From the NCBI GenBank assembly GCA_028386065.3, contig JAKUCV010002500.1, positions 449,200 to 513,199 on the forward strand: a stretch of 64,000 nt of DNA, given 5' to 3'. Source of the stretch: Turnera subulata (Eukaryota; Streptophyta; Magnoliopsida; Malpighiales; Passifloraceae). The position numbers and the translations under genes are program-made. Every line of letters begins with the position of its first letter. Position 1 is the stretch's first letter. Shown one piece after another: positions 15,701 to 26,449 of the stretch. The notes below the pieces were generated by a model that was not told the origin of the DNA, made no database searches, and saw nothing but the letters and a program-made list of their open reading frames with translations.

Positions 15701-17420
15701 CATCTTTATACCAAATAAGAAAAAAAAAAAAAAGTAACTCACTTCCTGTCCAGTGTTACAGGATCAATAAAATAAAACAATCAATATGAACCTGCGTATC
15801 ATTAACCTAGGAACAAAAAGAGTCACATTTATATGGCAGTAAATTACCTGAAACCCAAAGCAACGCTGAAGAAATTCAAACAAATCCATGAAAGGCCCAC
15901 AATCATTCAAATCTTGAGGTAAAGGTAGACCACGAATGTTGCGAACAGCGGCAACTGCAGCTTTGATCTGTATCATTTCATTAATATGTCAACATATTCA
16001 TTCCATCAAGCTAAGCTGTAAACATGCTGCAAGGGATCAAATTGTTATTTGGCCCAAATCACAGCTGTAATATATTTAAAGAAAAAAGGGAGAGGAAAAC
16101 CAAAAGTCTACCAAAGTATCATACTAGCATTAGCAGCTTAAAAGGGGAGTCATAATAATGTTGTGGAGCAACAAATTTAAGACAAAAGGATGAAGAAGAA
16201 ATGAATCACATATAAAGTATCAGACCTCAGGGAATTCCATAATTGCATGCTGAATACCTCCATGATCGAGAGGAAGAATGTTATATGCTACGTAGAGCTC
16301 AGATTTTGCACGAATGCTGTCCCTGTCAGCAAGGGCCTGAAAAGAAAAGCCCAAAGAAGATGGAAATAGGAATTAGGAAGACAAACATGGTAAGACAAAA
16401 ATGTGTGTGTGGGTGGGGGGGGGGGGTGTTCATCGTCTGCTATAATAATAGTGGATGCTGGAGATTTTTTTTTTTTTTTTTTAAGAAAAAAGAAAGAAGA
16501 TTTAAAAGAGGACCTGAGCACCGGCTGCAGTAGTAACTGTCTTGAGAACTTCATAAAGAACAGAAGCAATTCTGCGCGCATTTATCAACCTCTCTCTATG
16601 ACTGATGTAACACAAATATTTACGGAATACTGAATTAGCATGGATTTGTAAACATATATGGTAGTAGAAGGAGGAGGAGGAAGATGGATATTTGTAATGG
16701 GATGGTAACATACGTATCTTCAAGAACAAAAGCGCCACTGCTTCTAATAATATAGTCCTTGTAAGCATGGTAAACACGTTTGAGTTCACGAATATCACTT
16801 TTCTCCTTGCGTCTCCTTAATGTAGGTTCTTCATCCTATCCATTGTGAAATTGAAAGAACACAAGAAAGAAATAAAGCATCAAAAAAAGAAGGCATTTCG
16901 TCGAGCACCTACCTCACTGGCTCGAAAAGGGGGGGAATTTTACCTGCTCAAGACGCTGAAGAAGACAAGTTTTGAATTGTCGAACACCTCTTCCACTTGA
17001 GCTGCGATCCAGGTTATGTGCTATTTCAAAAGCATGGAATCGGCCTACACACACACCCACCCACCACATTCATTTACTTCAGTATTATATATTATAGAAA
17101 TGCATAAGAAATAGATAGAAAAAAGGAGAACTCCCATAATAATAAACAAATAAGCAAGCATGCATACAGAGATAAGCAACACGAGGGTGGGCGGTTTCGA
17201 TCAAATTGGCAACACGCAGGAACCTTTGGATCTCACGAGCCAAAGTGGGAGGAAGGCGCTCGCTGTCGAAAGGCTCTGGCTCATAACTGCTGCTGCTGCA
17301 CTTGTTGGTGGTTGTACTTGTACTTGTAAGAGTATGATGTTTAGATGATGATGGTGTAGGATCAATTGGAGGGTCTGCAACTACAATCTCTGTGGAGGAG
17401 GAGGAGGAGGACGACGCCAT
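756..17420 (-). CDS. CALS8: Callose synthase, CALS8/GSL4-like, 38 exons, C-terminus beyond the window
   Basis: Plasma-membrane 1,3-beta-glucan (callose) synthase using UDP-glucose. Coding exons (descending): 17420-17168, 17044-16944, 16835-16714, 16601-16514, 16336-16226, 15967-15848, 15669-15577, 15495-15404, 15120-14994, 13704-13588, 13514-13438, 13357-13198, 12308-12183, 12101-11984, 10543-10215, 10096-10044, 9952-9892, 8612-8531, 8441-8392, 8227-8141, 8078-7953, 7868-7774, 7694-7610, 7531-7371, 7163-7040, 6941-6847, 6768-6621, 6475-6324, 4034-3928, 3841-3722, 3622-3554, 3443-3275, 3186-3075, 2163-2044, 1970-1855, 1511-1428, 1178-1066, 985-756. All joints are GT-AG and phases agree, giving 4,593 nt without a stop. 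Family landmarks: [13 protein letters not shown] near residue 50, [62 protein letters not shown] and [18 protein letters not shown]. Residues 1-490 are cytosolic, about 490-790 form the first membrane cluster, and the rest is the central cytosolic loop. These peptides match my memory of CALS8 better than CALS1-7. Odd: Ser1187 stands where the family has Gly (RGQTLSRT), and about 10 residues are missing after HGILTG. About 400 C-terminal residues are not in the window. Confidence 0.9.
8992..9302. mobile_element. Mutator-type foldback MITE inside a callose synthase intron
   Basis: A 311-bp near-perfect foldback. Its outer ends read GGATAAAGTGGATTTTTGG and, inverted, GGATAGAGTGGATTTTTGG. It is flanked by an exact 10-bp direct repeat, AAGGTGAACC, at 8982-8991 and 9303-9312. 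No coding capacity. The 10-bp duplication and long inverted arms fit a non-autonomous Mutator-like element. It lies in the 1.28-kb intron between the exons at 9952-9892 and 8612-8531 and leaves both splice sites intact. Confidence 0.85.
9379..9535. repeat. Two-copy tandem repeat in the same intron
   Basis: Two diverged copies of about 80 bp, each with CTAACTTTT, a TATATATAG stretch, GATATT, AAGGTGATAAG and GAGACTCGAA. No protein is encoded. Probably a leftover of an old insertion. Confidence 0.5.
14229..14425. repeat. Duplicated retroelement-like segment in a callose synthase intron
   Basis: Two copies about 120 bp apart, each containing GTGACCATCTCA, AGCTTA(G/A)GCTGATGG and GCCCCAAGACTG. 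The copies differ at scattered bases. It lies inside the 1.29-kb intron between the exons at 15120-14994 and 13704-13588, with no coding function. Confidence 0.45.
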
Positions 17421-17877
17421 GCTGTTCCCAATTCCAATAATGCTACCTACCTACTTACTACTACTTAATATATATAAACAGTCAGTTGGATGGGTTGGGA
17501 TCTTCCTCTGCATCTTCTTCTTTCTTTTCTTTTGTTTTCTTTTTTTCTTTTTCTGGCTTTACTTTTCTTTTGCCTTAACCACAAAGTAGTAGTAAATGTG
17601 CATGGCTTCGCTTGCCCGCGCTTTTTCAACCACGATACTGCTGCTTTTTGGTTTCCTTGTCTGATCATCTCTTTTCTTTTTGCTTTTCCTTCTCTTTCTG
17701 CTTTTCCTTTTTTTTATTTGCTCTCCCTCTCCTTCTTCTTGCTGTCTCTTCTGTCTCTAGCGAAGGAGGGAAGGTGGAGGAGAAGAAGAGGTCCCATTTT
17801 GTTTTCAAACCCCGATCGACCGCCCTTTTTCCTTTTTAATATTAATCCTAAAAGCTTCCCTCTTTTTTTTTTTTTTT
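17421..17877 (-). promoter_or_regulatory. Presumed 5' flank and promoter of the callose synthase gene
   Basis: On the gene's strand this flank is strongly purine-rich (pyrimidine-rich on the plus strand), a common look for plant core promoters and 5' UTRs. A TATATATA-like run lies at about 17467-17476, 47-56 bp above the ATG, which would allow only a short leader. The flank ends abruptly at a Mutator-like element at 17878. The exact promoter is inferred, not shown. Confidence 0.4.
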
Positions 17878-18573
17878 GGTAAATCACATGCATTTTTGTA
17901 CATGTACTCACCCCTTATTTTGATTTTCATGCTTTTGGTTGATTTTGGTACCTTTACAACTCTAAATCAAAGGGATTTTAGTATTGCATCATTGGTGGGT
18001 CCTAAAAAGACAAGTGTCGTCCTGCCATTGGACAACTTCAACAAGTGGGACTTACATATCCACGGACGGCCCATGAGATTCATACGAACTGGATCTGCAC
18101 AATTTTTTGCAAAAACGAATTTTTCCTGTGCTAAACACGTTTAAACAAGGCAATTAAAACCATTTGTTAACTTGTGGGATAACATTTTTTCAATTCCAAA
18201 CACCCTCTCAGTCGTCGCTCCAAGTTCCCCCTATTTCCCCTATTCCCTATCCCTCCAAATCCAACACACTAATTATCATCCGAGCATTCTTCGTCTTTAC
18301 CAATCAATTATTCTTCTAGTTCTTCGATAAAATACCATACATCATTTCCCCAAATACTCCACTTCACTTCCATGGTGTATACACCCACTAAAAAATCCCT
18401 AAAAATCATGCTTTTCTACTTTACCCCTACTTCCCTCTCTTATTTTCCAAATCTACATCATCCTTTCCTCTCAACAGTTGCTCTTTGATGCCAGCCGCAG
18501 GGAACCCGATCTTCTTGAAGAATATTATGGTGGGGGTGCTCTTGTTCGGCATGTTAATCATCGTAGTCAGAGT

Positions 18574-18743
18574 CACATTCATTTCATTTGCAATTTTCTT
18601 TTTAGAATTGCATTTCCCTTGAGTCAATATTATATTATTATACATTAATAGGACGACTCACATTCATTTCATTTGCAATTTTCTTTTTAGATTTGCATTT
18701 TCCTTGAGTCAATATTACATTATTATACATTACTACTACAGAA
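18574..18743. repeat. 85-bp tandem duplication inside the Mutator-like element
   Basis: Two adjacent copies start at 18574 and 18659. Both contain CACATTCATTTCATTTGCAA, a CTTTTTAGA run, CTTGAGTCAATATTA and TATTATACATTA. The few differences suggest a fairly recent local duplication. No coding content. Confidence 0.8.
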
Positions 18744-19254
18744 ACTTCTGGATTTCAATAACCCCATAATTTTTGTACCTTATGTTTGAAAGAATGAGTG
18801 TATAAATTCGAATATTAAGTTACTCATGCTGCTTGAGCAAATACATGCAATTATTTTATGGTTTGAAGAATATTTGCTGCAAATAAAGAATTTCCAATCA
18901 TGAGTTTCGTATGGGTTACAGTAGTGGATTGCTTTCAAAAAAATTTGTTGTACGAAGCTCAAATCAGAAGGAGCATGCAAATGGCAAAGGTATGAATCCA
19001 TGCATTTATTGGAGTCGCTTGGAATTCTCTACAGTAGAAGAAGCAAAGGCATTTCAGGTCTTAAAGTTCTAATTTCGAGCCAAAGCACTTGATTATGGCT
19101 GTGAGGACCGCTGCTGGTGGTGTAGAGTCGCAAACATGCCTACGCTAGAGTTAACGAGTTGGTGCAGGGAAAACCCGTTCTCGACAATAACGGGTAAAAA
19201 ATTGTGCGGATTTGGTTCCCTTGGGTCTCATGGACGGTCCGTGGGTATGTGGGT

Positions 19255-20213
19255 CCCAGTGTGATACGGTAATAACCCTAGAATCAGTACTAAAATCAGC
19301 TCCGTGTCAATCTGATTGTCCCGATCTTCAATCTCAATCAAACTGATGTGAATTCCACCCTTCACCTCCTAATCAGCAAGAATTAGACAACAAAGCACCA
19401 AGAATTCACAAAGAATTTAGTGAATCTATTCTTCACCTCCTAAACAACAAGGGATAGACAACAAAGAGATTAGAATCACAAGGAATAGAATTAAACGCCA
19501 CAAGCTCAAGAACTTGATAAGTAAAATTAAATCCCTAAAGTAAAACCAAGGGAATCATTCTCTCAATAAATTGAATCACTCAATTAAAGAAAACCTCAAA
19601 GGTAAATTTTTATTCTCAAAATGTGTGTGTCAACTTTGACAAATAATAGAGAGTATTTATACTCTTCTTAAACCCTAAAGTCGGCTACCACTCCTAATCC
19701 AAGACAAATTGGATTTTGACTCCCTAACCTACCCTAGGCCGAAACCACTTAATCCTAATGGGCTAGAATTTTAATTAATCCAACAATATATTAGACTTAA
19801 TTAAACTCAAACAAAAATAACCCAACTAAATAAACTAAAACCCACAAACATAAACCCAAATAATAATAATAAAAACTCCAGTCGAATTTGTTTGAATGTT
19901 TATAATAAATCTCGACTAATTTATTATAAAATAAAAAGAGATATGTCGACTAAGCTTCTTCCAAAGCTAGCAAATTTGTTGGCTTCATCTTCAACTCTTC
20001 TTCAAGTTTGATCACATAGTCTTTTTGTAAATCCTTGTTAATCAAAGCTTGAATGTGATGTAGAAGTTGATTCCTTAGCATCCTTGATCTTGCTATTGTA
20101 ATTGGTCCTTGAGGCAATACCATGGCGCCATCACTCTCTCCATTGATACGTGAAGCTTGCTTGAGTGCATCATAGTGACTGACGTGGTCCAACGGTTGGA
20201 CAACACATGTCAT
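19255..20213 (-). mobile_element. Ty3/gypsy 3' end fragment: pol tail plus LTR-like sequence
   Basis: On the minus strand, 20213-19950 encodes 87 residues containing LPQGPITIARSRML, the Arg-rich segment that closes pol in many plant Ty3/gypsy elements (usually GPITRSRA). Downstream on the same strand is AT-rich sequence with a TATAAATACTCTC box near 19650, as in an LTR. Gag, protease, reverse transcriptase and integrase are absent. It lies wholly inside the Mutator-like foldback, so it was either captured or inserted there. The element family is inferred from the short motif. Confidence 0.5.
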
Positions 20214-20990
20214 TTTTAGGACCCACTAGCACAACAGTACCAAAATCCCATGATTTTAAGTTATACAGGTACCAAAATCAACCATATTCGAGTACAAGCA
20301 TGAAAATCAAAATAAGGGGTGAGTACATGTACTAAAAATGTGATTTACCCTCTTTTTTTTTTTGTTAGAAAAGGGAGGGCAACGCCCATTCAATTTATTA
20401 GCAGCACGGATTAGGGATGGCAATCTGGCAGGTTCGGGTAAGGTAAGCACAACCCATATTGGAATCCTTATTTAAACCGAACAGGGTAAGAATGGATCAA
20501 TTTTAGTTCCGGTAGGATAAAGTTTTTCTTTTCTTTTGTCTAACGGGTAATGCGGGTCCAGGTAAGGTATACCCGCTATACCCGTTAATAAAAAGTTAGG
20601 ATCTAATTAAAAAAAAATGTACGATTATTAAATTGGCATTCATGAATGAAATATGTTTTTAGTTCAAGCACAAAATTTTAAAGAACAACAAGAAGTTCAA
20701 AATTTAGAAGTATGTAATAATTCTCAAGCAAAACTTAAAATCCAAATAATCTTTTATTTCTTAATCTTCATCCTCTTCCTCAACAAGAACAATGGCTCAT
20801 GTATATATATTTTAAAAAGTTAATATCATTAAATAATACAAAAATAAGAATCTTATAATAAGTTAAAATGTAAATTAAAATTGAATATTTGATTCTTCTT
20901 TTGTCATTAAAAATTTGGAGGATACTTATAAGCTATTGTTCCTTCAATTTAAAACAAAGAAAAATTATAATGACATAATACTAGCAATAG

Positions 20991-23770
20991 TGAAGCGCCC
21001 CGATCCGTATTTACCGTACAGGATAAACACATGCCAGAACTATTCTTATTATAGTAGCAGACAGTATAAATGATACAAAGTATAATACAATCAAACTCAA
21101 GTACAGCATCTGTCACCCGATCTTGGGGACCATTATTCAAGCCACAACACTCTCAAAGCTCAACGGCAGCAACAGAAAGCATATGATACAGCAGTAGAAG
21201 TAATACAGCAACACAGCAGCATATAAGATACAGCAGCGGAAGTCTTAGAATGAGATGCAGCGGAGGTATGGATCCGGGGTCTGGTGGAGTAGAAACAGCA
21301 GCTGGCCGAACCACGTACCTGTACTACGAGCAACTCATCCTACGGGATGAAACCCCGCAGGCGAGGGGTGAGTCCGAAGTGCTCACCGACCAAGGATAAA
21401 CAATAATATGCAGGCAAACACAATACTTTCGAAGAAAATACAAGCGAAGACAAGTCAAAGATTCAACCAGATTATAACTGAGCCAAGACCAAAAGACAAT
21501 ATAATTTCCAATTTTATCTTCAGGGCCCTGCCACTGGACAAGCTAGGGTCGTACCCAGTTATTAACATGTTCTGGGTGCTAGATCAAACCAAGAAAGCCT
21601 AGGGATCGACATCCCAAAAAAAGATCCCAGGGATAGACATCCCAAAAATATAATAAACCGAGATAGACATCCCAAGCATAGACATGTTTATCACAAGTAA
21701 CCCAGATCATAGCCACCACAAAACAGTCTCTAACCATCGAGTCGTACCACTACTTTCCAAGTGACAATAAAGTCGTCAACACAACTTCCAATTATCCAAT
21801 TATCTCAGATTATCCACAATCAATAAATCAACAACAATAGCAGTAACACCACAACCAACACAATTGGCTCAGCAGTTCAATCAAGCAAATAATTACCAGA
21901 GAAACAAATACAGTATTATATGCAACATATCAAAGGTTATCCATACTCACCTTAGCCGATTTCCCTACTTCTGAAGGTCCAATTGTCCCGGCTCCGGTTT
22001 CACGGGATACTGCTCGTTATCAAAACCTATATAATTATTGACAAAAACATAGTCACACAAATGCACAGTGAATATGATATGCAAATGAGTACAACCCCAT
22101 TACCCGTACTCGTTTGATACTTCGGTATAAATATTATTATTTTTTTAATTTATTTGTATTTTCTTTTTCCACAAATTAGTACATCGTATATATACATATT
22201 CCGGATATTATTCTTTGATAATATCCTTTCCAGAAATATTATTTTGATTATTTATCTAACTCATATATACGGGTATCTACCATGCTGGTACAGTCATATA
22301 CTTATATATATCCTTTCTAAATTAAAAAGATACTTATTATTATCACTTATATTCTTTTCCAAAAATTATAGTTATCATAAAATAATCTTTTTAGAAATTA
22401 GTCACGCATATATATATTTTCCGGTAAAACATTTACATAGTATATATCCTTAAGAGTATTTACTATCATGTTGTAATTACCTTAGTTTCTTGAAAATATT
22501 ATAGTAAGGTAACTACTTCATTTATTTCACAAAACATAGCCATATTCTATATATTTTTTTTTCCAGAGAACATATATAATCCATATAATATTTTTTTTTT
22601 TCAGAATATACTTATTCATTAATATTCATATATATTTTATTATTTTTTAAATTTCCGGACTGGGCCAAGTAGTGCAAGCCCAGCCCAGTGCTTAACCCCA
22701 TAACAGCCCAGGTGCATAGGTCCAGGCCCAAACCGCATCCAAAGGCGCGACCCGGTCTATGACCCGAACACGGGCGGGTCAGCCTTTGCACAATCGGGTC
22801 GGCCTCGGCCCGTCTGCAGAAATGGCACCCGGTTACTCATCGGTCGCGAGGAAGAAGGAAGGCAGGGAGGCGCGGAAGCTGGGACGGACGGCAGAGCAAG
22901 GCGCGGGACGGTGCTGTAGGCGAGTCGAGGACGACTCGGAGAGGAAGACGACAAGGGGAAGAGACAGATCCAGGCGGTCTGCTCGTCAAGTCCGGCGACT
23001 CGTCGACTGGTCTCCACGGAACGGTGGCGTGGCTAGCAGCGACGGCGAGCGGCAACGCGGGGAAAGGAAGAGTAGGCGACATCGGTGCAGGTGGATGATG
23101 GTGTCGGGTGGTGCTGGTCACGGTGGAGGCGTCGATGGCGGCCGACAGTTCACGGAAGAAAAAAAAGAAAAAAAAAACAGAAAAGAAAGGATGGGTTTGT
23201 GGGTTATTGCCTAAACGGCAGCGTGTGATGTGTTTTGTTTTTTTTCTTTTTTTTTTTGTTTTTCTGGTTTTGTGAAGAAGAAAGAGTGCTGGTTGCTGGG
23301 CAGTGGATTTGCAGAGGAAAATTGCAGAAGAAAAGATGATGGTGTTGGTGCACTGGAACTGATGAAGACACGGAGAAAGAAAGAAAAAAAAACTTATCAC
23401 AGGTTACACAGGAGAGACACGAGCGACACAGGAAAGAGGCGGCGGCAGCCTCAATTATGCACTTACTGTGCAGCATGTGAAGCGTGTCCCGTCCGGACCA
23501 GAAAATAACTATAATACCCCCTTGACTTTATTTTTGTTCCGATAATTCGAGGATAAACCTGACTTTTCTGAAGATTCCTGGATCGAAAAATACCAACTCT
23601 GGTCCGTAAAATCTGTAGAAAAATCGGGAACGTGGGGTAAGGGTCGGTTTCGGAATCCAATACATAATTCACCCTGAAATAATTACCCAAGATTAATTTC
23701 ATAAGGTAAATTAATATACAAGGCCTTTTACAATCCCGGTAAAAACATAAGTTTTACCCTGGCTGTTACA
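20991..23770 (-). mobile_element. Solo LTR, Tekay/Del-like Ty3/gypsy
   Basis: A 2,780-bp sequence bounded by TG and CA (TGAAGCGCCCCGATCC to CCTGGCTGTTACA) with an exact 5-bp duplication, AATAG, on both sides (20986-20990, 23771-23775). Reversed, it starts TGTAACAGCC like the 3' LTR of the gypsy element at the right edge of the window. The 22.7-23.2 kb part is GC-rich and yields chance ORFs of 150-190 codons. There is no internal region, so it is a recombination product. Its few GGGAT-N4-ATCCC palindromes are listed separately. Confidence 0.85.
21602..21673. repeat. Palindromic GGGAT-N4-ATCCC motifs, three copies
   Basis: GGGATCGACATCCC at 21602, GGGATAGACATCCC at 21630 and GAGATAGACATCCC at 21660, spaced 28-30 bp. 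Each can form a 5-bp-stem hairpin. The same motif occurs about eight times in the related LTR at 60069-62853. Confidence 0.7.
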
Positions 23771-24361
23771 AATAGGGTTGTAGAACGCGACGCTTCAATA
23801 GAAAAAGAAAAGGAAGTAAGTAGAAGAGAATCAAAGAAAAAGAAAAAAGAAATTCAGGTTGATTTTACATTAGGATTATAGATTTTAGGGTATTATAATG
23901 GGTCGGATTTAACGGGTAGAATGGAACCTAGACCCGTAAACTACCCAAATCGGATCAACTTGGGTCCGGATAATGCCGTATCCTTTTTTATCCAGTCAAA
24001 GTCAGGTAATATCCTACCCATACAAGCGGGTTTCAGGTGGATATTGAGTAGATCCAGAAAAATTGTCATCCCTAGTAGGGATACAAAGCCGGGTAAAGCA
24101 ACCCCAACAAAATCATAATGTAAAAGGGATAAAGCAGCATCTGGAGGTTCTATAAAACGATGAATGCCCAGGAGGAGGGATTGGGCCAAGTTGGTCAATC
24201 CATCCACCTCATGATTAGCCTCACGACACTAAAAAAATGTTGTATATAATTATAATTTTTCTTTCACATGGCTACATTTAAATTTGTAGCCTTATTGAGG
24301 GCCTACGCTGTATAAAACCAAAAATTTTAGTGCAGTATCCCTTCACCTCAAAATACATCTG

Positions 24362-25820
24362 TGTGAAGACCCGGGCTAGAAAAAATAAATTTCTTCTAAC
24401 CTCCTCACCTTATTCTTTTCATACTATCCAATAATCAATAGAGTTGCCACACTGATTTTATTTTGGAAAAAATCGGAGAAAAACCATCTTAGTCATCATC
24501 CTTCTTACGCAACATATCTTATGTAACAACAGAAGGAATTGATCTTTAGTGAACCACAGATTATTGGTCGGGGATTCGTCACGGGTAGGAAGGAGTTAGG
24601 CACGTACCCATGTTGGGGCGAAATCTTGTGCAATTAAAGAGTTGAATTGTATGCCTTGTGAGTGTGTGCATAGTGTGGAAAAAAATCACAATAAAATAAT
24701 AATAAATCTAAAAAAAATAGAAAATAAATAAATAATTGAGCTTGAGTTTCCACCACTAGAAACCACCTACGTGCCCCCGCGATTGGGTTCAAAGCTCGCA
24801 TAGTTCTTACATAGAATCACACAACAACTACATCATCATCATCACAACAAGAAAATCAATAAAGCATCAACAATAAAACAACAACAAAAGATCAGAAATC
24901 TACCTCTTTTAACCCTCCTCTAGCTCCTTGGGTTGTTTTCTCTACTAAAAATTTTGCCTCCTCTAAGCTCTATCTAGATCTCCTCTTGATCTTCTCTTGC
25001 TCTCCTCTTGTTTTTAACTTCTTGATGCTCCTCTCCACGAAATTCCTCCAGAATAATAGCTCTAAAAAGTATTTCTAGGCTTGGAGAAGTAGGGTTTCTC
25101 CAAGCACTCAAGCTTATAGTGTGTATGCTCTCTAGATTTTATGACCTTTGAAAAGTGAATAGGGAAGCTCTATTTATAGAGTTCTGGGAGTACAGAGGTC
25201 GTGGACCTCATAATGGACGAGATTCTTGCTAAAAAATCTGGACAAAGATGCGTAGGATCAAATTAGTGCCCAAAACATTATGAATTTTGCGTGTCAGGTA
25301 CGCATGGCCGCCAGGCTCTCAGCAATCATCGCGGGATGGCTGTCAGGTGTCGGCGGTCATACTTCTATTGATTATGAAGTATATATTTCGAAATATGATT
25401 TTTAATTTGTTTTCTGTTTGCTTTGAACTATTCCCACTAAGTCAAGGAAGGACTCACCCCTATTTTTTAAAAAATATTTTTCAAGTGATTAGTAAGCTCC
25501 CGTAATTTGTAGCATGAGATGGTAGTTCGTGCTTGGCGAGTGAATCTTGGTAGGCGTAGCCGACTTTTGGCTTGTTAGAGCTCCACTATTACTTTAGTTC
25601 TTGCGAACCTTGATGATTTGAGTTACTTAGTAGATTTTATTTTAGACTTTGAGATTGGAAATTTATATTATTATGGCTTGTTGGATTTATTCATTATAAG
25701 GAAGTATTTTACTTTGGAGATTATATATGTGTTATTTGTTTGAGGCTTACCTAGTTTTAGGTAGGCATTTTCTTTACTGAGACTTAGCGCCAGTCGTGGA
25801 CCTGATTTTGGGTCGTGACA
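24362..25820 (-). mobile_element. Probable solo LTR of another Ty3/gypsy family
   Basis: Bounded by TGTGAAGACCCGGG and GGGTCGTGACA. Reversed it starts TGTCACGACCC, a typical gypsy LTR start, and it has a TATA-type box (TCTATAAATAGAGC on the minus strand) near 25175. Length is 1,459 bp. I could not find matching 5-bp flanks, so it may be truncated or the ends slightly off. It abuts the hAT-type element on its right. No ORF of interest. Confidence 0.5.
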
Positions 25821-26026
25821 AAATTTATAGGTATAGGTCAAAAATTTTTAATTCGTTTTGTAAAATAGATTGACCCGACAAGACAATAAAATTAGCAAGT
25901 TAGGTAACGGGTTGAACCGTCAACTGGATAGGTACCCATTTATGACCTGGTTATATTTACGATTTTACTAATTTAATACAAGATTTATTTTAATATTTAA
26001 GGCTAAAGATACTATAATTATCCAAT

Positions 26027-26275
26027 TGTTGTAAATACAAGGATTATTCACACTGTGAGAAAGAAGATGAAATGATGAGGAGATTGAGAAAAAGAAGAGA
26101 GCAGTAGGAGAAGTAGCAGAAGAAACGGCAGGGGAGGAAAACTCAGTTTTCTTCTTTCATTTGTGTATTTTTTACACCATGATCAATAGCATGAGTAGCA
26201 TTTTATAGCAAAACATTTCTGCTAAAATACAAAACTATGGTAGGTAAATAGATAAAATGACATTCATTTATAACA
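26027..26275 (-). repeat. Copia 3' LTR (left copy)
   Basis: 249 bp, paired with the copy at 35439. Starts TGTTGTAAATACAAGG and ends CATTTATAACA, followed by the polypurine tract (plus strand CTCCCCCTTG). Differs from the partner at about ten positions by eye. Confidence 0.85.
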
Positions 26276-26449
26276 CTCCCCCTTGAATGCCATTATGTTG
26301 GGATAGAATACGTTTTGGGAGAACTTCCTCGTTAAAAACCTTACCAAGAAAAACCCAGTGGGATAAAAACTTGGTGAAGAAAAAAAAGTGCAGTGCATAT
26401 TCTTCTCCCCCTCATTTTGGCCTCCCTTGATTTCTTGGTAACATTTGGT

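Larger units (their letters stand above)
17878..20349. mobile_element. Mutator-like element with about 200-bp inverted ends, carrying captured sequence
   Basis: Both ends begin GGTAAATCACAT reading inward, and the inverted arms match for about 200 bp (17878-18060 against 20180-20349), sharing GTACATGTACTCACCCC and GGTTGATTTTGGTACC. The flanks both read CTC followed by a T run. This fits a Mutator-style TSD of about 10 bp (CTCTTTTTTT) with later slippage of the T run on the left. The interior holds a tandem repeat and a Ty3/gypsy fragment rather than a transposase. It begins 458 bp upstream of the callose synthase start codon. Confidence 0.65.
20412..24074. mobile_element. hAT-type non-autonomous element split by a solo LTR
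   Basis: The ends are TAGGGATGGCAAT and, inverted, TAGGGATGACAAT, a terminal repeat style common in plant hAT elements. The flanking octamers GCACGGAT (20404-20411) and GTAGGGAT (24075-24082) match at six of eight positions, consistent with an old 8-bp duplication. Subterminal sequence is rich in (A/G)CGGGT motifs. Without the nested 2,780-bp LTR the element is about 880 bp and encodes nothing recognisable. Confidence 0.55.
20350..24240 (-). mobile_element. LINE 3' end, interrupted by a hAT-type element
   Basis: On the minus strand, 24235-24083 encodes a peptide with CREANHEVDGL, HRFIEPPDAAL and HYDFVGVALPG, the usual end of a plant LINE ORF2 RNase H domain. The frame resumes after the hAT-type insertion at 20411, reaches a stop about 20 bases on, then AATAAATTGAATGGG and a poly-A tail (T run at about 20352-20363). 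So one LINE remnant is split by the element at 20412-24074, and its tail was also hit by the Mutator-like element to the left. The 5' part is missing. Confidence 0.6.

Noticed and set aside
22759..23400. ORFs of 151 and 187 codons on opposite strands
   Set aside because: They overlap each other in the GC-rich part of a solo LTR, with no domain.
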